Assembly (NCBI RefSeq): GCF_002443255.2
Contig: NW_019211455.1
Span: 32,267,778-32,331,777 of the forward strand
Direction of reading: 5' to 3'
Source of the DNA: Varroa destructor
Lineage: Eukaryota > Arthropoda > Arachnida > Mesostigmata > Varroidae
DNA: 64,000 nt
Below the pieces are notes generated by a model that saw only the letters and a program-made list of their open reading frames with translations, was not told the origin of the DNA and did not search any database. Shown here one piece after another: positions 53,152 through 64,000 of the stretch (positions within the stretch are counted from its first letter, which is position 1; each line of letters starts with the position of its first letter). The position numbers and the translations under genes are program-made.

Positions 53152-53421
53152 CTAATTAATCCGCATTGCATCATAGGTATCCTCCTTGCATTTTTCGAAG
53201 GCAAAGAAAAGTTTGTCATCGCGGTAGGAGTTTATACCGCGCGAAGAGACTGGACAATGGCTGATCTTCAGTAAAAATACGAAAGCGTCTTCCACTATGC
53301 TTAATGCACTATGCAGATTTATTCTAGAAAGAGCCGGCGTTGTTTCGTACCAAAAATAACAAAGAGGCGAATCTTCACTATGACGAACAGTCTGACAAAG
53401 CTCGTAGTTTAAACGAGACAT
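53152..53421 (-). CDS. Candidate small open frame, 89 codons
   Basis: ATG to TAG on the minus strand. It reads MSRLNYELCQTVRHSEDS, then a hydrophobic middle (VEDAFVFLLKISH) and a charged C-terminus (FAFEKCKEDTYDAMRIN). The residue mix is protein-like. It may be a single exon or a chance frame. No domain recognised. Confidence 0.25.
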   Translation of the reverse strand: MSRLNYELCQTVRHSEDSPLCYFWYETTPALSRINLHSALSIVEDAFVFLLKISHCPVSSRGINSYRDDKLFFAFEKCKEDTYDAMRIN

Positions 53422-53766
53422 TTTCAAAGAATTTCAAAATATCTAAATAGTCCAGCAACCCAATTAGTATTTTCCTCATCCACATTATCGTTAAAAAACA
53501 GTAAAATTAAATCATCGTGTAAATTCAGACACTGATTGGTTCTGAGGAAAAATTTCAGGCTTCAAGCCTTAAGCGCTTGCGACCTGGTTGTGACGGCTCT
53601 TAGGAAAAAGGAATTAGTACTGCGCTTAGGAAAGTTCATCTTCAGAAAGATTTTCATTAGTGAAAAAAAACAGCATTTGATGCAGAAGTAGTACATTTCG
53701 GTGAAATATCGCAGCCAGCAATAAATGCAGCAGTAAGCGACTAGATAATAAATTGAAAACACCAGC

Positions 53767-53985
53767 ATGTACCGAACTTACTCATCTCAAAATTCAGAAA
53801 TTCTAAGGTTTAACGGCAAACATCCACTAAAAAATGGGAGTGTCCAAGTCGAGAAGGTCGCTTCTAGGGCTGAGTTAGAAGTTCTACTTGAGCAGGCGTG
53901 ATCTAACTTCGATTTTTCTCAACTGTAGGTCTTAGCTGAGCTTCTTGAATTGTTTCTGCCTGGATTTGTTTCCGAAGCTAACGCT
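53767..53985 (+). pseudogene. Candidate short coding block with in-frame break
   Basis: ATG at 53767 opens MYRTYSSQNSEILRF and continues to VASRAELEVLLEQA, 44 codons to TGA. After 30 bases in the same frame (a CTAAC motif, then TTTTTCTCAACTGTAG) the frame resumes with VLAELLELFLPGF to a donor-like GCT|GTGAGT at 53986. If spliced, the upstream donor would be a weak GTGATC and the intron only 32 bases, so a decayed frame with two stops is as likely. Readable sequence continues to about 54050 with further stops. Not recognised. Confidence 0.25.
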
Positions 53986-54992
53986 GTGAGTTGCCATTGA
54001 TTCCGCATATTGGAGCTGTGTCCAGGTATATTATGGCTTTCTGAGCAGCCTGGTCATTAAAGAGCGTGCACTTGAACGATTATGCCATAATAACAGTGGG
54101 TAAAACTCAGCAACCCCTTACTGGCTCTATCACTTGTCCTCAAGTTTAGCGGGCACTCACTTTACCCACTGCCCTTATTGAAACTATCCAACTGCATTAA
54201 ACTGGTACGTTCGCATCGATGGTGCAGTATATATATTCGTGCAAATTTGAGCAGTATTTACCAGCGACCAGAAGCGATGTGGCCATTCCTATCCGTGTAG
54301 TCGCCGGTTTGGCAATCAATTTGATTTGCTATGTGTAGTTCGATTTTGACGCTACAGCAATTGATATTAAGGACAACACGAGTGTTGCAGTCCTGATGGC
54401 TGCAGCTACAAAGATGACCATAATAGGCCAAAAGGCGGGACCTATGGTGCTCGTAAAGCATATACCTTGCAGTGAGTGACAATTGTGCCGGAGTTTAAGC
54501 AGATCATCTTTGAAAATGCAGTCAAACTGCAATTCAATCGATATTTTTATTCCTTTGCTTTATCTATATGTTATAAGGGTGACATCGATATTGCGCATTG
54601 GCAACTTGATGTTTCATTAACCGGCCTGTCTACTGCTTTCACATAAGTTTATTAGTGGTCAAGCCTTGAACACTTAACATACATCATCCAAGGCTCCACT
54701 TACTCAGAGGAACACTACATCTATATGATACGTTTCCAGCCACGCGAGAGACCTATCAATCAATCACAAATTTAGAGAAGCGACGGCCACAAGCACCATT
54801 CTAATGCAAGCGTTTCGTCTATACATACAGAATGCTCGGTGTGCCCTGTTTTGAGGGAAACGTTGCTTGAAAAGATCCGTGATTTAGGAAACGAATTACA
54901 GACATGTTATCATAAATTTATAGCCTATATTATTATATTTTATTGTATGCTTCTTGTATGTTTTTCTTGTTATATGTCTCTATAATGTACTC

Positions 54993-55479
54993 TTAGTTTT
55001 CCCTTCCGCAACTGATCTCGGTATCGCTATGTTGTATTGTTTCCACGGCCTGTCGGGGAACAGCATCCCATACGAGCGATTCGGGCAGATGGAGCGAAGC
55101 TAACGACCATAATAGCTGTCTCTGTTTTTTTAGCCTGATTCTTTTTCTAGGCGTATCAACCCGTGGTCTAGAGCATTTCTTTGTGGCAACGAGCTTGATG
55201 TCTTTGCGGACCGGCGGGCAAAAATGATTCACTGTGTTTCAGGATTGTGTTAGACTTCACTCCGTTATTCGACTTGCTATCGCCAAGACAACTCCCGACG
55301 CATCCAAGCTTCGTTTTCCGTCTGCGCCGTATCTGCATTGAAGTAAACGTTGACCATTTCGCATGTCTCGAAAACGAACTAAATCTATCTGGATCTGCAG
55401 TAGCTAGGCGCAGCAGATTTATTTCTGTACGAACCACGTTTCCAAAATGCTCGCTATATATGTTTAACCCGGGTTTCAC
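54993..55479 (-). other. GC-richer block with overlapping open frames
   Basis: Three minus-strand frames and one plus-strand frame are partly open. Minus: a 103-codon frame 55479-55168; a frame with ETCEMVNVYFNADTAQ near 55360; and a basic 79-codon frame 55232-54993. Plus: 55247-55543. This could be a decayed exon cluster or simply a GC-rich patch with few stops. The strand is undecided and no product is recognised. Confidence 0.2.
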
Positions 55480-55799
55480 GTGTTTTCCCCGTGTATTTGC
55501 ATTAAATCGTAGTTTCTCTTCTCGCTATCTATTCTACAAATAAATGTATTTCTACATTCATAAGTAAAAAAAATCCGTTCATCGGGTTCTGTCGTTGCAA
55601 GGTTGTGCATCGTTAAGCGGACCGATTTTTTCCGCACATATATCATACGATATTCAAGCAACTTATCTGTTGTTATCTAGCACGAACGAATGCAAGCCAA
55701 TATCTATGAAATGCCAATGGAAGGATAATGAAAGTGATGACACGCATGTAGGTTATTTTTCGCCTTTTCGCAAATTTCGTTGACTTCAAGTTCCTCTAT

Positions 55800-58700
55800 T
55801 CCCAGCAATCGCGTACAAGTTTGTTTCCCACAGGTTTTCTAAGGCCGCAAGACTCCATTAAGAATCTCAGTCTATTAATAGCGAAAGGGCGACGAAGCGT
55901 GTAAATATTAAACACCTGTTTATCACATTAAGAGTTGACAGCTGGGCTAGCCATGTCCCGCGAGTACAAGTTTCTCATCTACTAAGACACAAGAACTGTT
56001 CTATTGCTTGTATTGCTTGAGCCCGTCGAGTCTACTTTAATTAGTTCCTATTATACCTCAGTAGACAGACTTTCGGTCCACACCTCATTTAAATCCGACT
56101 CCGGATAAAAAAAATTGTTCAGTTACAATGAAAGCGAAGAAAAGCACGGCTATGATTCGTATCGTAATCCATTGGGGTATCGGTTAAATACATTTTCTAC
56201 ATACAAAAATCTAGTGCACCTCGAGCTGGTGGCAGCGAAAATTTTTAAAGGGCGGGAAAAACTCAAAAAGATGACTGTCACGATGTAGCTGGAGGACTCG
56301 TGCGGGAGCAAATACTTTTGTTTTCATCTAACTACCATTAATAATTCATTTGCAATGAAGAATGCGTATGAAGGGTTTTTATGCAGAACCATTTAAACGG
56401 TCTCTGCAATAGCTTTAAAAATGCAAAATGTACAACTCGAGATATAAAAACTTGGGCGCCCTATTGCATGGAGAATCTTGTAACATTTCGATTTACATTA
56501 AACCATGACCTTTTCAGGCAATAGCAACGCAAAAAGGAGATCTTTTCTACTTCTAAGCACACCCCCGTCAGCGGCCAGATCAAACCGGAACATATAGTGA
56601 CGCATGATCCGAGCACCTAGTCATGCTAGTGGATCGGATAGTTGACGTTCATTGCAGTTGTTGGTCGGGTACGTCCTGCGTTTTTTTAATGCCGACGCTA
56701 TGTTCGTAGTCGCCGTTGTAATATTGGTGTTTCCTTTCTCAGTGGCAATGGGCAAGTCTAATCGACAGAGTGGTGTGACCATCATCCTTGGTAATAATTA
56801 TATGCTTACATACCAGTAGCAGCCCGTACATAGCGTTAGCATGAAAACGCATGCGACGCTTTTCGTGCTAGCTGCTACGTTGCTCCCTAAGAAGCGTCCC
56901 GTCGTCGTCGTCGTCGTCTTTTTTCCCTCCTCCACCAGCATCCGAAGTCGTCAAGACAGCACTGCCCCGAAGCTTCCGATACGTTTTTACAGATACTTCA
57001 CTGCGAGCCATGCGCGATTAGCTCTTATCGACATGAATACCTTCATGCTTGCCAAGTTAACGGCAAATATGATTTGTTAACCAAGTTATTGACATAAACG
57101 TGATAAATATTATAGCTGTCATTCATATATGTGATAGATGCTGCTTGTACATGTTTTAGTACAATACGTTGATTTTCCGTCGAAACGGGTTTCTGACATA
57201 CACAGAATTTAGCAATGGACAGCTTGGCACAACCGAATTTGTGAGTTGAGTAGCGATATGCTCTTTGAAGGTAACGTGCAGCTTTTGCTTGCTGGCACAC
57301 ACAAAAGCGGATCAATCAGAATTATCGTGATATAGTTCGTGGGGTCTTAGTGTACCAGGAAGTAAAAGTTCAACAAATCTTGATCAGAAATTCAGTGTAT
57401 TGCTTCTATTACCGTTGTTATTTCGCAGAGCCTTCTGCTGCAATTTGTAGACTCTTTGTCGTCCTCATGGAATGACGCAATGGCAGTAACATGTTTGCCT
57501 AGTAAATTTAGGCACGCTTAGTGACGTAATGTGGTAGTAGTACGTAGATACTCTTTGTTTCGTGCCGGAAAGGGGCAGCCATCGAAACAATGAACACTTA
57601 ACGAAGGCAGCACTGTACGTAAAACGATTCTATTATTAAATATCTATTATCTGTTGTACAAGTTTCCAAGTTGCAGACTGTAGGTACGTAGCTGTTTGTA
57701 GTAGTAGCGCTGCTACGATGAGTCGGGGCGTATGTGTGTACTTTTGCAATGGTTCTCAATTAGCTTTAGAAGCGACCCATGTCGAAACTGCAAGAAAAAA
57801 AGCTCATTTCGTCTCAGACGAGCGTGAATAACTGTAATAAAATGCCACGTGTTTTTTAAAAGTGGGTGATCATTGCGGTGATCCTACAGGTGTCTCTTTC
57901 AAGTTCAACATGTTACCGAATTTAGGTAGACTAACATGGCCGTCTCGATAGTCGGAGGAATTGACCTATAATACAGAGAACGTATTACGGTATACTGTAA
58001 TGATGATCTAAAGATAAGTATGTTGCGAGAATCTTTGAGAGAATCTCATGTTGTGTGAGTCTCGTGTCAATGAAACGCATAACGCGGCATTGTGACATTT
58101 TTCAAAAGTGAGTTACAAGAATAGGGCGAAGATGTCATCCGTGTTTGCATTGTTGTCATCCACGATACAGGTCATATATCACGCGACAGCCTTTCGGGAT
58201 AGACAGACCTAGTTAAACTCAACACCGTGCCACATTGAGGGTATAGTCGCGTCTAAAGGGAAAATTCAATAGATTAGGATCGTTTCGGGAAGAGAGGTCT
58301 GTGTTTGTATCACAGAAGGTTTGGGTATGTACACTTTTACATATATAGCCTAACGCTAAACATACCGACGGTTTCTACATCTATTCATAGAAGTGCCAGA
58401 TTCTTAAAAATAGCCGATTCATACAAAAAAGCTATGGCTTTTTTAATTAAACATAGATTGCGCAAAGTTCGGCGGTGACATGACACCATTTAATTTTTGT
58501 TCAACAGTAAATCTAGCCTTTATACACACGCAGCGATTATCAAATTACTCGCTTCATAGAAACATTATTAAACTAAAAATATGAAGGGGATACACTTTTA
58601 AACGCTATTAGATCGGGTTTATATCTTAAAATGTTTGGAATTTATAAAGAAAAAAGTTTTGATGGGCCTAATGTCGACTAGTATGTTCGTGAAGATTTTT

Positions 58701-59080
58701 TGCTCATGACGAGGAAGGATTAAGTGACTAATGTGAACAAATGTTGGATGTTCTAAGTTCAACGTCGGATACCGTCAAGTATTGTGTGGGCCGGTTAGTT
58801 CCTTCCAGCGCGAAACGAACTAAGTATACAACTCCCGCTTTCAAACCTAGACCATCTCACAGGTAAATATATCATTGCCACTGCATCGCTTTACGCGAAC
58901 AACTGTTTGATGTATAGGTAAGGTTAGCTGCTCTATCAAGCTGGACAAAGGTTACCAGCCCCTATAACATGACTCATAGGTAATTTTTCACGATCACGCT
59001 TCCACGAAATATTTGCGTTACTGTTGCGTAAAACAGTTAAAATTTCTCTTTGTTTTTATGTAATTGTCGATATTGAAAAA
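55800..59080. other. No gene seen upstream of the virus-like cluster
   Basis: AT-rich spacer with a (GTC)n repeat. No host exon or further viral-type frame recognised. Confidence 0.4.
56900..56918. repeat. (GTC)n trinucleotide repeat
   Basis: About six GTC units inside a small plus-strand open frame (56841-57080) that I do not consider a gene. Confidence 0.9.
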
Positions 59081-59088
59081 GTACCAGA

Positions 59089-60153
59089 ATGCTCATGTCA
59101 AAAGAAGAACGTGCACAAGTGCCTAGTAAGGATAATCCGATTTCCGCGTCCTACACCGACATCGCGGACCAACTCTGGAGTACGCAGCCTGAACCTCTGA
59201 TTCAAAAATATGCCGCATTACTTTTATTCTGTACCCACAATTTGGACATACAACAATTGCGTGAATATTTGGAACAATACAGCATCGAATTCGGTCACCA
59301 AAGCCGGACTACGGAGCGTCTCAAAAATGCTACTGGACAGTGTCACCAAATACCCAAGCTTGTTCTAAACACCTGTTTGCAACTCGACAACCTGCCGTCC
59401 GTGACACGCTATTTGTTTAATAGGTTTGCCTTTAGTAAATCGGCGTTCTTGGCGACCGACACCTTTAGACTACCATATCCAGAACGGTTAAAGCAGTGTG
59501 TTGACGACTGGACGCGGATGATGCCGATCATCCAAACGATGACCACACAAATGGAGCGTTGCCATGAAGGAAACGACGCTTCCAAGTCTGTGTTGACAGC
59601 AAATGTACACTATACTCGACTGCCAGGTCTTGCCTTGTTAACTATCGATCGATACGATAAAGCAGAGGCTTCGTCGTGTGTGCAAGCGTGTACTATCTAT
59701 GCCGTTGATGTCATTCCCCACCTATATATCGTCCCCCATCTGATATCCATCAAAGACATCAGCGATGCGCTTCAAGCCACCTTCGGATGTTTCATGCAAG
59801 CAGAACCCATTAGTGGAACAGTCCGAGATGTCATTTTACGCGACGCGCAAAAGCTTGGTTTCGAAATCAACCACTTCGCCGAGAAAGTCAAGCAGCTTCT
59901 ATGTTCGCAAGATCATTCCCTCTGTCACACAGAGCTCGATTCGGCCTTTGTAGAAGCCTCATCTTCCAATGTTTGTTCCTTCAGTAGAGCTACATTTGAG
60001 TTAGTGGCAGGCTTGAAGCTGGCGGTTAGCGCTAAACATGGCCAGAGCATTACAGAGGGGCTTTGCGAGATGGAACGAAGTAAAAAAATAACCGTACCTA
60101 AAAATATTATGAAAGAGCTAGAAAACGGAGTAAGAAACGTCTTCTTCATTTAG
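59089..60153 (+). CDS. Intact intronless 354-codon frame, probable endogenous viral element (nucleoprotein-like?)
   Basis: The frame runs from ATG (a second ATG lies two codons on) to TAG, with an in-frame TGA 15 bases upstream. No intron is needed. The predicted protein is soluble, mostly helical, with about 10 cysteines and no signal peptide or membrane segment. The middle has a hydrophobic block around residues 170-220. I recognise no catalytic motif. Length, helical make-up and context fit a nucleoprotein of a negative-strand RNA virus fixed in a host genome, but this is inference. The context is the main support: a decayed relative of its C-terminal 50 residues lies just downstream, followed by another decayed frame on the same strand. 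Alternatives are a single-exon host gene or a transposon protein. An intact frame among decayed neighbours suggests recent insertion or selection to keep it. Confidence 0.8.
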   Translation: MLMSKEERAQVPSKDNPISASYTDIADQLWSTQPEPLIQKYAALLLFCTHNLDIQQLREYLEQYSIEFGHQSRTTERLKNATGQCHQIPKLVLNTCLQLDNLPSVTRYLFNRFAFSKSAFLATDTFRLPYPERLKQCVDDWTRMMPIIQTMTTQMERCHEGNDASKSVLTANVHYTRLPGLALLTIDRYDKAEASSCVQACTIYAVDVIPHLYIVPHLISIKDISDALQATFGCFMQAEPISGTVRDVILRDAQKLGFEINHFAEKVKQLLCSQDHSLCHTELDSAFVEASSSNVCSFSRATFELVAGLKLAVSAKHGQSITEGLCEMERSKKITVPKNIMKELENGVRNVFFI

Positions 60154-60154
60154 G

Positions 60155-60456
60155 ATTTCTTGCATTTTCAAGATCACATTCGTTACCAGTATCTATAGAA
60201 TGGCCGGTAGAGACCTTTGTCTCTACGATAGGATCGTTTCATCTTTGTATCAACTGAAAGCTTGAAGCTGGTGGTGAACGTTAATTGTCATCAAAACATT
60301 CTACAAGTGTTTCACGAGAAGGTGAGGAAGAACGAGGTACTCGTGCCTGAGGACATTAATAACGGGCTGCCCGACGGAAAAAAGGGATATCTTCCTCACA
60401 TACGATATCTTCCACTGGTCTTGCGATGCGCGATTCACAAGGTGTGGTACGAGTAG
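60155..60456 (+). pseudogene. Decayed partial second copy of the 354-codon protein (C-terminal part)
   Basis: In the frame of 60241-60456 the residues SLKLVVNVNCHQNI align without gaps to GLKLAVSAKHGQSI near residue 308 of the upstream protein. The match continues for about 50 residues at roughly 30% identity, including a shared VP.xI motif near the end. The nucleotides GCTTGAAGCTGG are shared exactly. This frame is closed by TAG at 60229-60231. Another frame is open from 60155 to about 60262, so a frameshift near 60262 is possible. The copy lacks most of the protein. It extends about 15 residues past where the intact copy stops. It reads as an old tandem duplicate, or a related but separate insertion. 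Confidence 0.5.
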
Positions 60457-60859
60457 CCGTCATACAATGTAGCTTGCATGTTTTTATATCTAAGGTTTCG
60501 CAAAGAATGAGAGCTGTCGCCTTGTCATTCTTCATTAGTATGCCTGATTGAAGACCTACGATTTGATTCGCCTGGTTTTGTCGCAGCTGGTTACACTTGC
60601 AAAATGTTAATGTTACATGAGCATTTTACCCGTCAATGATTGGCTGCAATCAGCTATTATATTTTACGATGGTAAAGTGTGGTATTTTACAATGGTATAA
60701 CTATTGTTAGCGTAGAAATCTAGTGCCGATTGGTTCGGCTCTAAAATCGAAATGCGTATATACATATATAGATGTACTTCTGACCAGCTTGAGTATCTAG
60801 ACTAAATAGGCAAATAGATTTTCAACGATTATCGGTGTAACCTAATTTAGTCTTATAGC

Positions 60860-61590
60860 ATGTCAGCCAGTATGTTTCATCTTGGCTGGAAGCTTTCAAA
60901 TGAGTTAATTACAGCATACAATAGCACTCATTCGGAGTTTTTATACGAACAAGGGTTTGTATTCCCTCTTCACGAAGTATCCAGGAAAAGGAAAATCGTA
61001 GACAATGGGTGCACCACGAATCCACTACCGTCGGTTTTTTTGTCATTACCTAAGTACCAATGAAAGATTGGCCAGGGCAACCATACAGTAACAAATGAGG
61101 TTCAAAGGCAAGAAATGATAACCTGGAAGAACTAAGACGAAAAAGCTGTAGTTAGAAGTCGAAAGAGTACGTCACGCCTCACTACGAAGCACTAGAAAAG
61201 CAGAAAAAAAAGGTAGCTTACATTCGGTGTTCCTTCGCAGATGAGCAATGAGAACAATCGCTCGTACAGCGGGCCAATTATGCGATGTCCTGGACAGACT
61301 ACACGCCCACAAACGATGTTTATATAAAAAGTCCTCAGGAGCAAATCATTAAGTTTAGGTCAACTTTTTAGGATACGCATCGTACATTTCTGAGTAGCCT
61401 TGGTGTTAGATTAGTCGCGAACGGTACGTTCGATCGGTTGAAAGGAGAACTGTGCACAACACTGAGAAATGCGTTAAAAATCTCACGAAAACTTCACCTC
61501 CAGAAAGCGATACTGCAGAAGAACGCCGAGACGTTGGAGAAGTTCAGAGAACGAAGGGGTCAGCAGGTGAATAGGGACAGTGAAAACTAA
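60860..61590 (+). pseudogene. Decayed second frame of the virus-like cluster (charged, helical)
   Basis: An ATG-initiated frame runs 60860-61063. A different frame then carries a coherent, protein-like reading to TAA at 61588-61590, broken by stops at 61096, 61153, 61249 and 61369. The last segment (61372-61587) is 72 codons long, rich in Lys, Arg, Glu, Leu and Gln, and looks strongly helical or coiled-coil. A frameshift near 61060 would join the two parts into about 240 codons. I do not recognise the protein. Its place right after the 354-codon frame on the same strand suggests a second cistron of the same inserted element, for example a phosphoprotein-like gene, but this is inference. A decayed host gene is the alternative. 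Confidence 0.4.
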
Positions 61591-61599
61591 TTGGCGTAA

Positions 61600-64000
61600 C
61601 GTAATTAACCCTCAGATTAATGGTGACTATAAAAGTCTGCATGCTTAAGTGGTATCAGTACTTGCAAAACTGGTTTCAGCCCGTATCCGACGCACTCACT
61701 TTTTGTAGTCACTGCGATATATCTTTCAACTACACCACTTTGTACTTCATTTTCCTCTCGGTTTCCGATATATACTGTCAACGATTACATATAGATGACA
61801 AGCGCTAATGTTTCGTTCATATTTATTATAGTATGTTGATTTAATACTATAATTAGCCTCGCACGTGCACCTCAAAGGTGTCTGGAGAGCTCGCGGAGAT
61901 AAACGTTGATTCCTTTGTCATAATCTCGTACGAATGCTTTTGATGCTGACCGATAGAAGCTATGGCGTTCTTGAACTGATCCAGGACACGACAGACCCGA
62001 AGGGAACACATATGCAATCGTCGTGCTGAAACGAAATTTCTATCGGAAATTCCCTTTTAATTTAGTACGTTAAGGTACATTAAGAACATAATACAGTCTA
62101 CGATTAATACGCACGATGTGGAAGTTTGTGTACGCGTTAGTGTGTAAGGTGTCAAAATAAATTGGAATTACCCAATTCTTATTATTAAAATAGTAGCTCA
62201 TTTGGTAGCCTAGACTACTGAATCACTTCAGTATATTTCCAACTAGTATGTATTGTTTATTAATGATTCATGAACATTGTTCATTGCTGGAACCCAGTAT
62301 GAACTGGTGTTGAACCAGATCACGTAGAACGCAAGTGTAGTTCGCTTCAAGTGGCCTATTTTTTTATAGGCTTTGCGTAAATGAGCAGAACGTGAATGCT
62401 CTAAACAATCTTCCTCGATTCCAACGATTCACTAAACGATTTCAATTGTTGATTAGGCTGTTGATTGGGGATGGTTGATGAGGCGATCTCTTCAAATATA
62501 TCGTTGGTGAGCTCATAGGTTTTTCCTTATCGCGGGTAGGGTGTTTGAAACAGGCTAGCTGCACAGTGAATCTGCTAGACAAGGGTTCTCGCCTCTCAGA
62601 AGTCTGTCGCTACTGTAAATACAGACCGATTGTTGTCCATGGCTTCAATATAAGCTCTCGAAAACGTACACATTTTAGTTTATTCCTAAAATTTTTCCGG
62701 GGAAAAAACTTCACCACTTGAAGCGGTCTGTCCACGAATCCCGCTGAGGCATATGCGTCCAATAAATTACTATGAAATGTTATGATCTGCCAACAAAGGC
62801 TTTGCCTTTGGTATGCTCATAGATTAATTGTAATTGTTCTACTACTCGTCTTTGTTTGCCACCATTCGAGGTCGATTAGTGGAATCTGCGCAAAAATGAA
62901 AAAAAATTCCATCGTCGTTTTATCTGGTACCAATTTCAGATGTACCCAGCTGATGGGCTGTTCCCTATAAAAAAAAGACTTAAGTTCACCTTAGATACAA
63001 TGAGAGAGGTACAGAAATAATGCTCCGAAACTACAGTGGCATCGTATAAGAAATTTCAAAATGCCAACAATAAGGAAAGAAAAATGATGACCAGAAAGCA
63101 AAAAAAGTTAAAAAAATATATAAATAAAATATGAAAATATATAAAATATAAAAATAGTGTCAGGCTAGTGGGTCTAAACGTAACTGATGAATTTTTTACA
63201 TAAATGATGCTGCATTAAAAAAAATAGAGCCTGAATATTGAAAAAAATGCGCCGAGAGTGAGGTAAAAACAGTCAAAAAATATACGACATCTGCTAATCG
63301 TTCCTGCATCGAGTGCGATTAGTGACGACTTCTTTGACGATCGGTGATAGCTTCATTAATAGTGTGCAGGGTCCTATAGAATAACCGGTCCATCCGCAAA
63401 AATCAACGAATTAATTATGTATATCACAATGCGCTCAATTAATGTTACACGGGCTCGAACGACGATACTTTTAGCAAAAAGATGGACTGAAGTCCCACAC
63501 AATACAAGTGGCTACAACATCTCGCTCAAAATTGCACGCCTCTAGCTAATGCACTCATATTCTAAAGATTCGTGCAGTTCGACCGAGCGTGCTGTTGAAA
63601 CAAATACCCAGAGGTAGCGCGACAGACTCCGGGTCTAGGATAAGTAATGAACCGCCTACGGCGTGCCTGTACGCTACGCGCTGCACTGCCGATACTATTG
63701 AGAGGGAAAGCCGGACAAAATAACATCGATAAGCAACAATAAACGGCGGAAAAAGCCAGAAGAGACATCGAGAAATCTTCATTGGGACGGAACATAGGCC
63801 AAGATAAGGTGAACTGCTCTTAGGCAAGAAACACGGACATATAAAATGGAAGGAATTCGGAAAGCGAAGCGGGTTTGGCCTACTAAGCCTGTACAATAAT
63901 AGGAAAAGAATTGGTAATTGTAATAATAATAATAATCATTTATGACAAAATGCCTAGTTAGCGATGTGCCGCTTGCAAACATACCGGAAAAAGTTGCGAA
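61600..64000. other. No gene seen
   Basis: AT-rich spacer with an A-rich tract at 63060-63250. Minus-strand frames at 63555-63982 overlap and are not recognised. Confidence 0.4.
63917..63936. repeat. (TAA)n trinucleotide repeat
   Basis: About six TAA/AAT units near the end of the window. Confidence 0.9.

Noticed and set aside
56841..57080. 79-codon plus-strand frame with a Val run
   Set aside because: Kept open by a (GTC)n repeat; the rest does not look coding.
61620..61808. 62-codon plus-strand frame behind the virus-like cluster
   Set aside because: AT-rich chance frame; no link in sequence or frame to the decayed cistron before it.
63555..63896. 113-codon minus-strand frame at the window end
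   Set aside because: Three overlapping frames are open in the same stretch, residue use is not protein-like, and a short FQQHARS string resembling a transposase block has no supporting blocks around it.

Overview
This window looks like mostly non-coding DNA from an AT-rich, intron-containing eukaryotic nuclear genome. It has long AT-rich spacers, many (TA)n and homopolymer tracts, a few GC/CpG-richer patches, short introns with polypyrimidine tracts, and decayed transposons including a mariner. There is no bacterial-style gene packing and no operon structure. An arthropod, perhaps a mite or tick, is a reasonable guess from the mariner, the base composition and the short introns, but nothing here proves it. 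No tRNA, rRNA or CRISPR array was seen.

Only two long open frames stand out. (1) On the minus strand, 44834-46945 encodes about 703 residues with a globular N-terminal part and a long Lys/Pro/Ser-rich tail ending in an acidic patch. It begins exactly at a splice-acceptor-like site and has no in-frame ATG near its start, so it is best read as the large 3'-terminal exon of a host gene whose 5' exons lie further along the minus strand. I do not recognise the protein. (2) On the plus strand, 59089-60153 is an intact intronless 354-codon frame. Just downstream is a decayed, clearly related copy of its C-terminal 50 residues (about 60241-60456), then a second unrelated decayed frame with several stops (60860-61590). 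A solitary intact intronless frame beside decayed relatives is what an endogenised viral segment looks like. A nucleoprotein-like origin is my best guess, without recognised motifs. This cluster is the most interesting part of the window.

Layout: 0-4 kb, poly-G and GGTA tracts and a CpG-richer patch near 2.2-3.1 kb. 4.2-8.7 kb, a diverged 450-bp inverted repeat flanking a long (TA)n tract and a four-unit 21-bp minisatellite. 9-32 kb, non-coding DNA with isolated exon-like frames (10.4, 14.9, 17.4, 24.5-25.1, 27.0, 29.3-30.0 and 32.3 kb). 32.9-34.7 kb, a LINE reverse-transcriptase scrap followed by a decayed mariner transposase. 35-44 kb, exon-like pieces, a possible two-exon small gene (39.5-39.8 kb), a decayed frame with dynein-heavy-chain-like motifs (40.4-41.2 kb) and a possible retroelement protease scrap (43.2-43.5 kb). 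44.8-46.9 kb, the 703-residue exon. 47-59 kb, mostly non-coding with two small coding-like frames near 53 kb. 59-61.6 kb, the virus-like cluster. 61.6-64 kb, non-coding.

Apart from the two long frames and the mariner, gene calls here are weak. They were made by eye from codon runs and splice-like sites, and each carries a low confidence.
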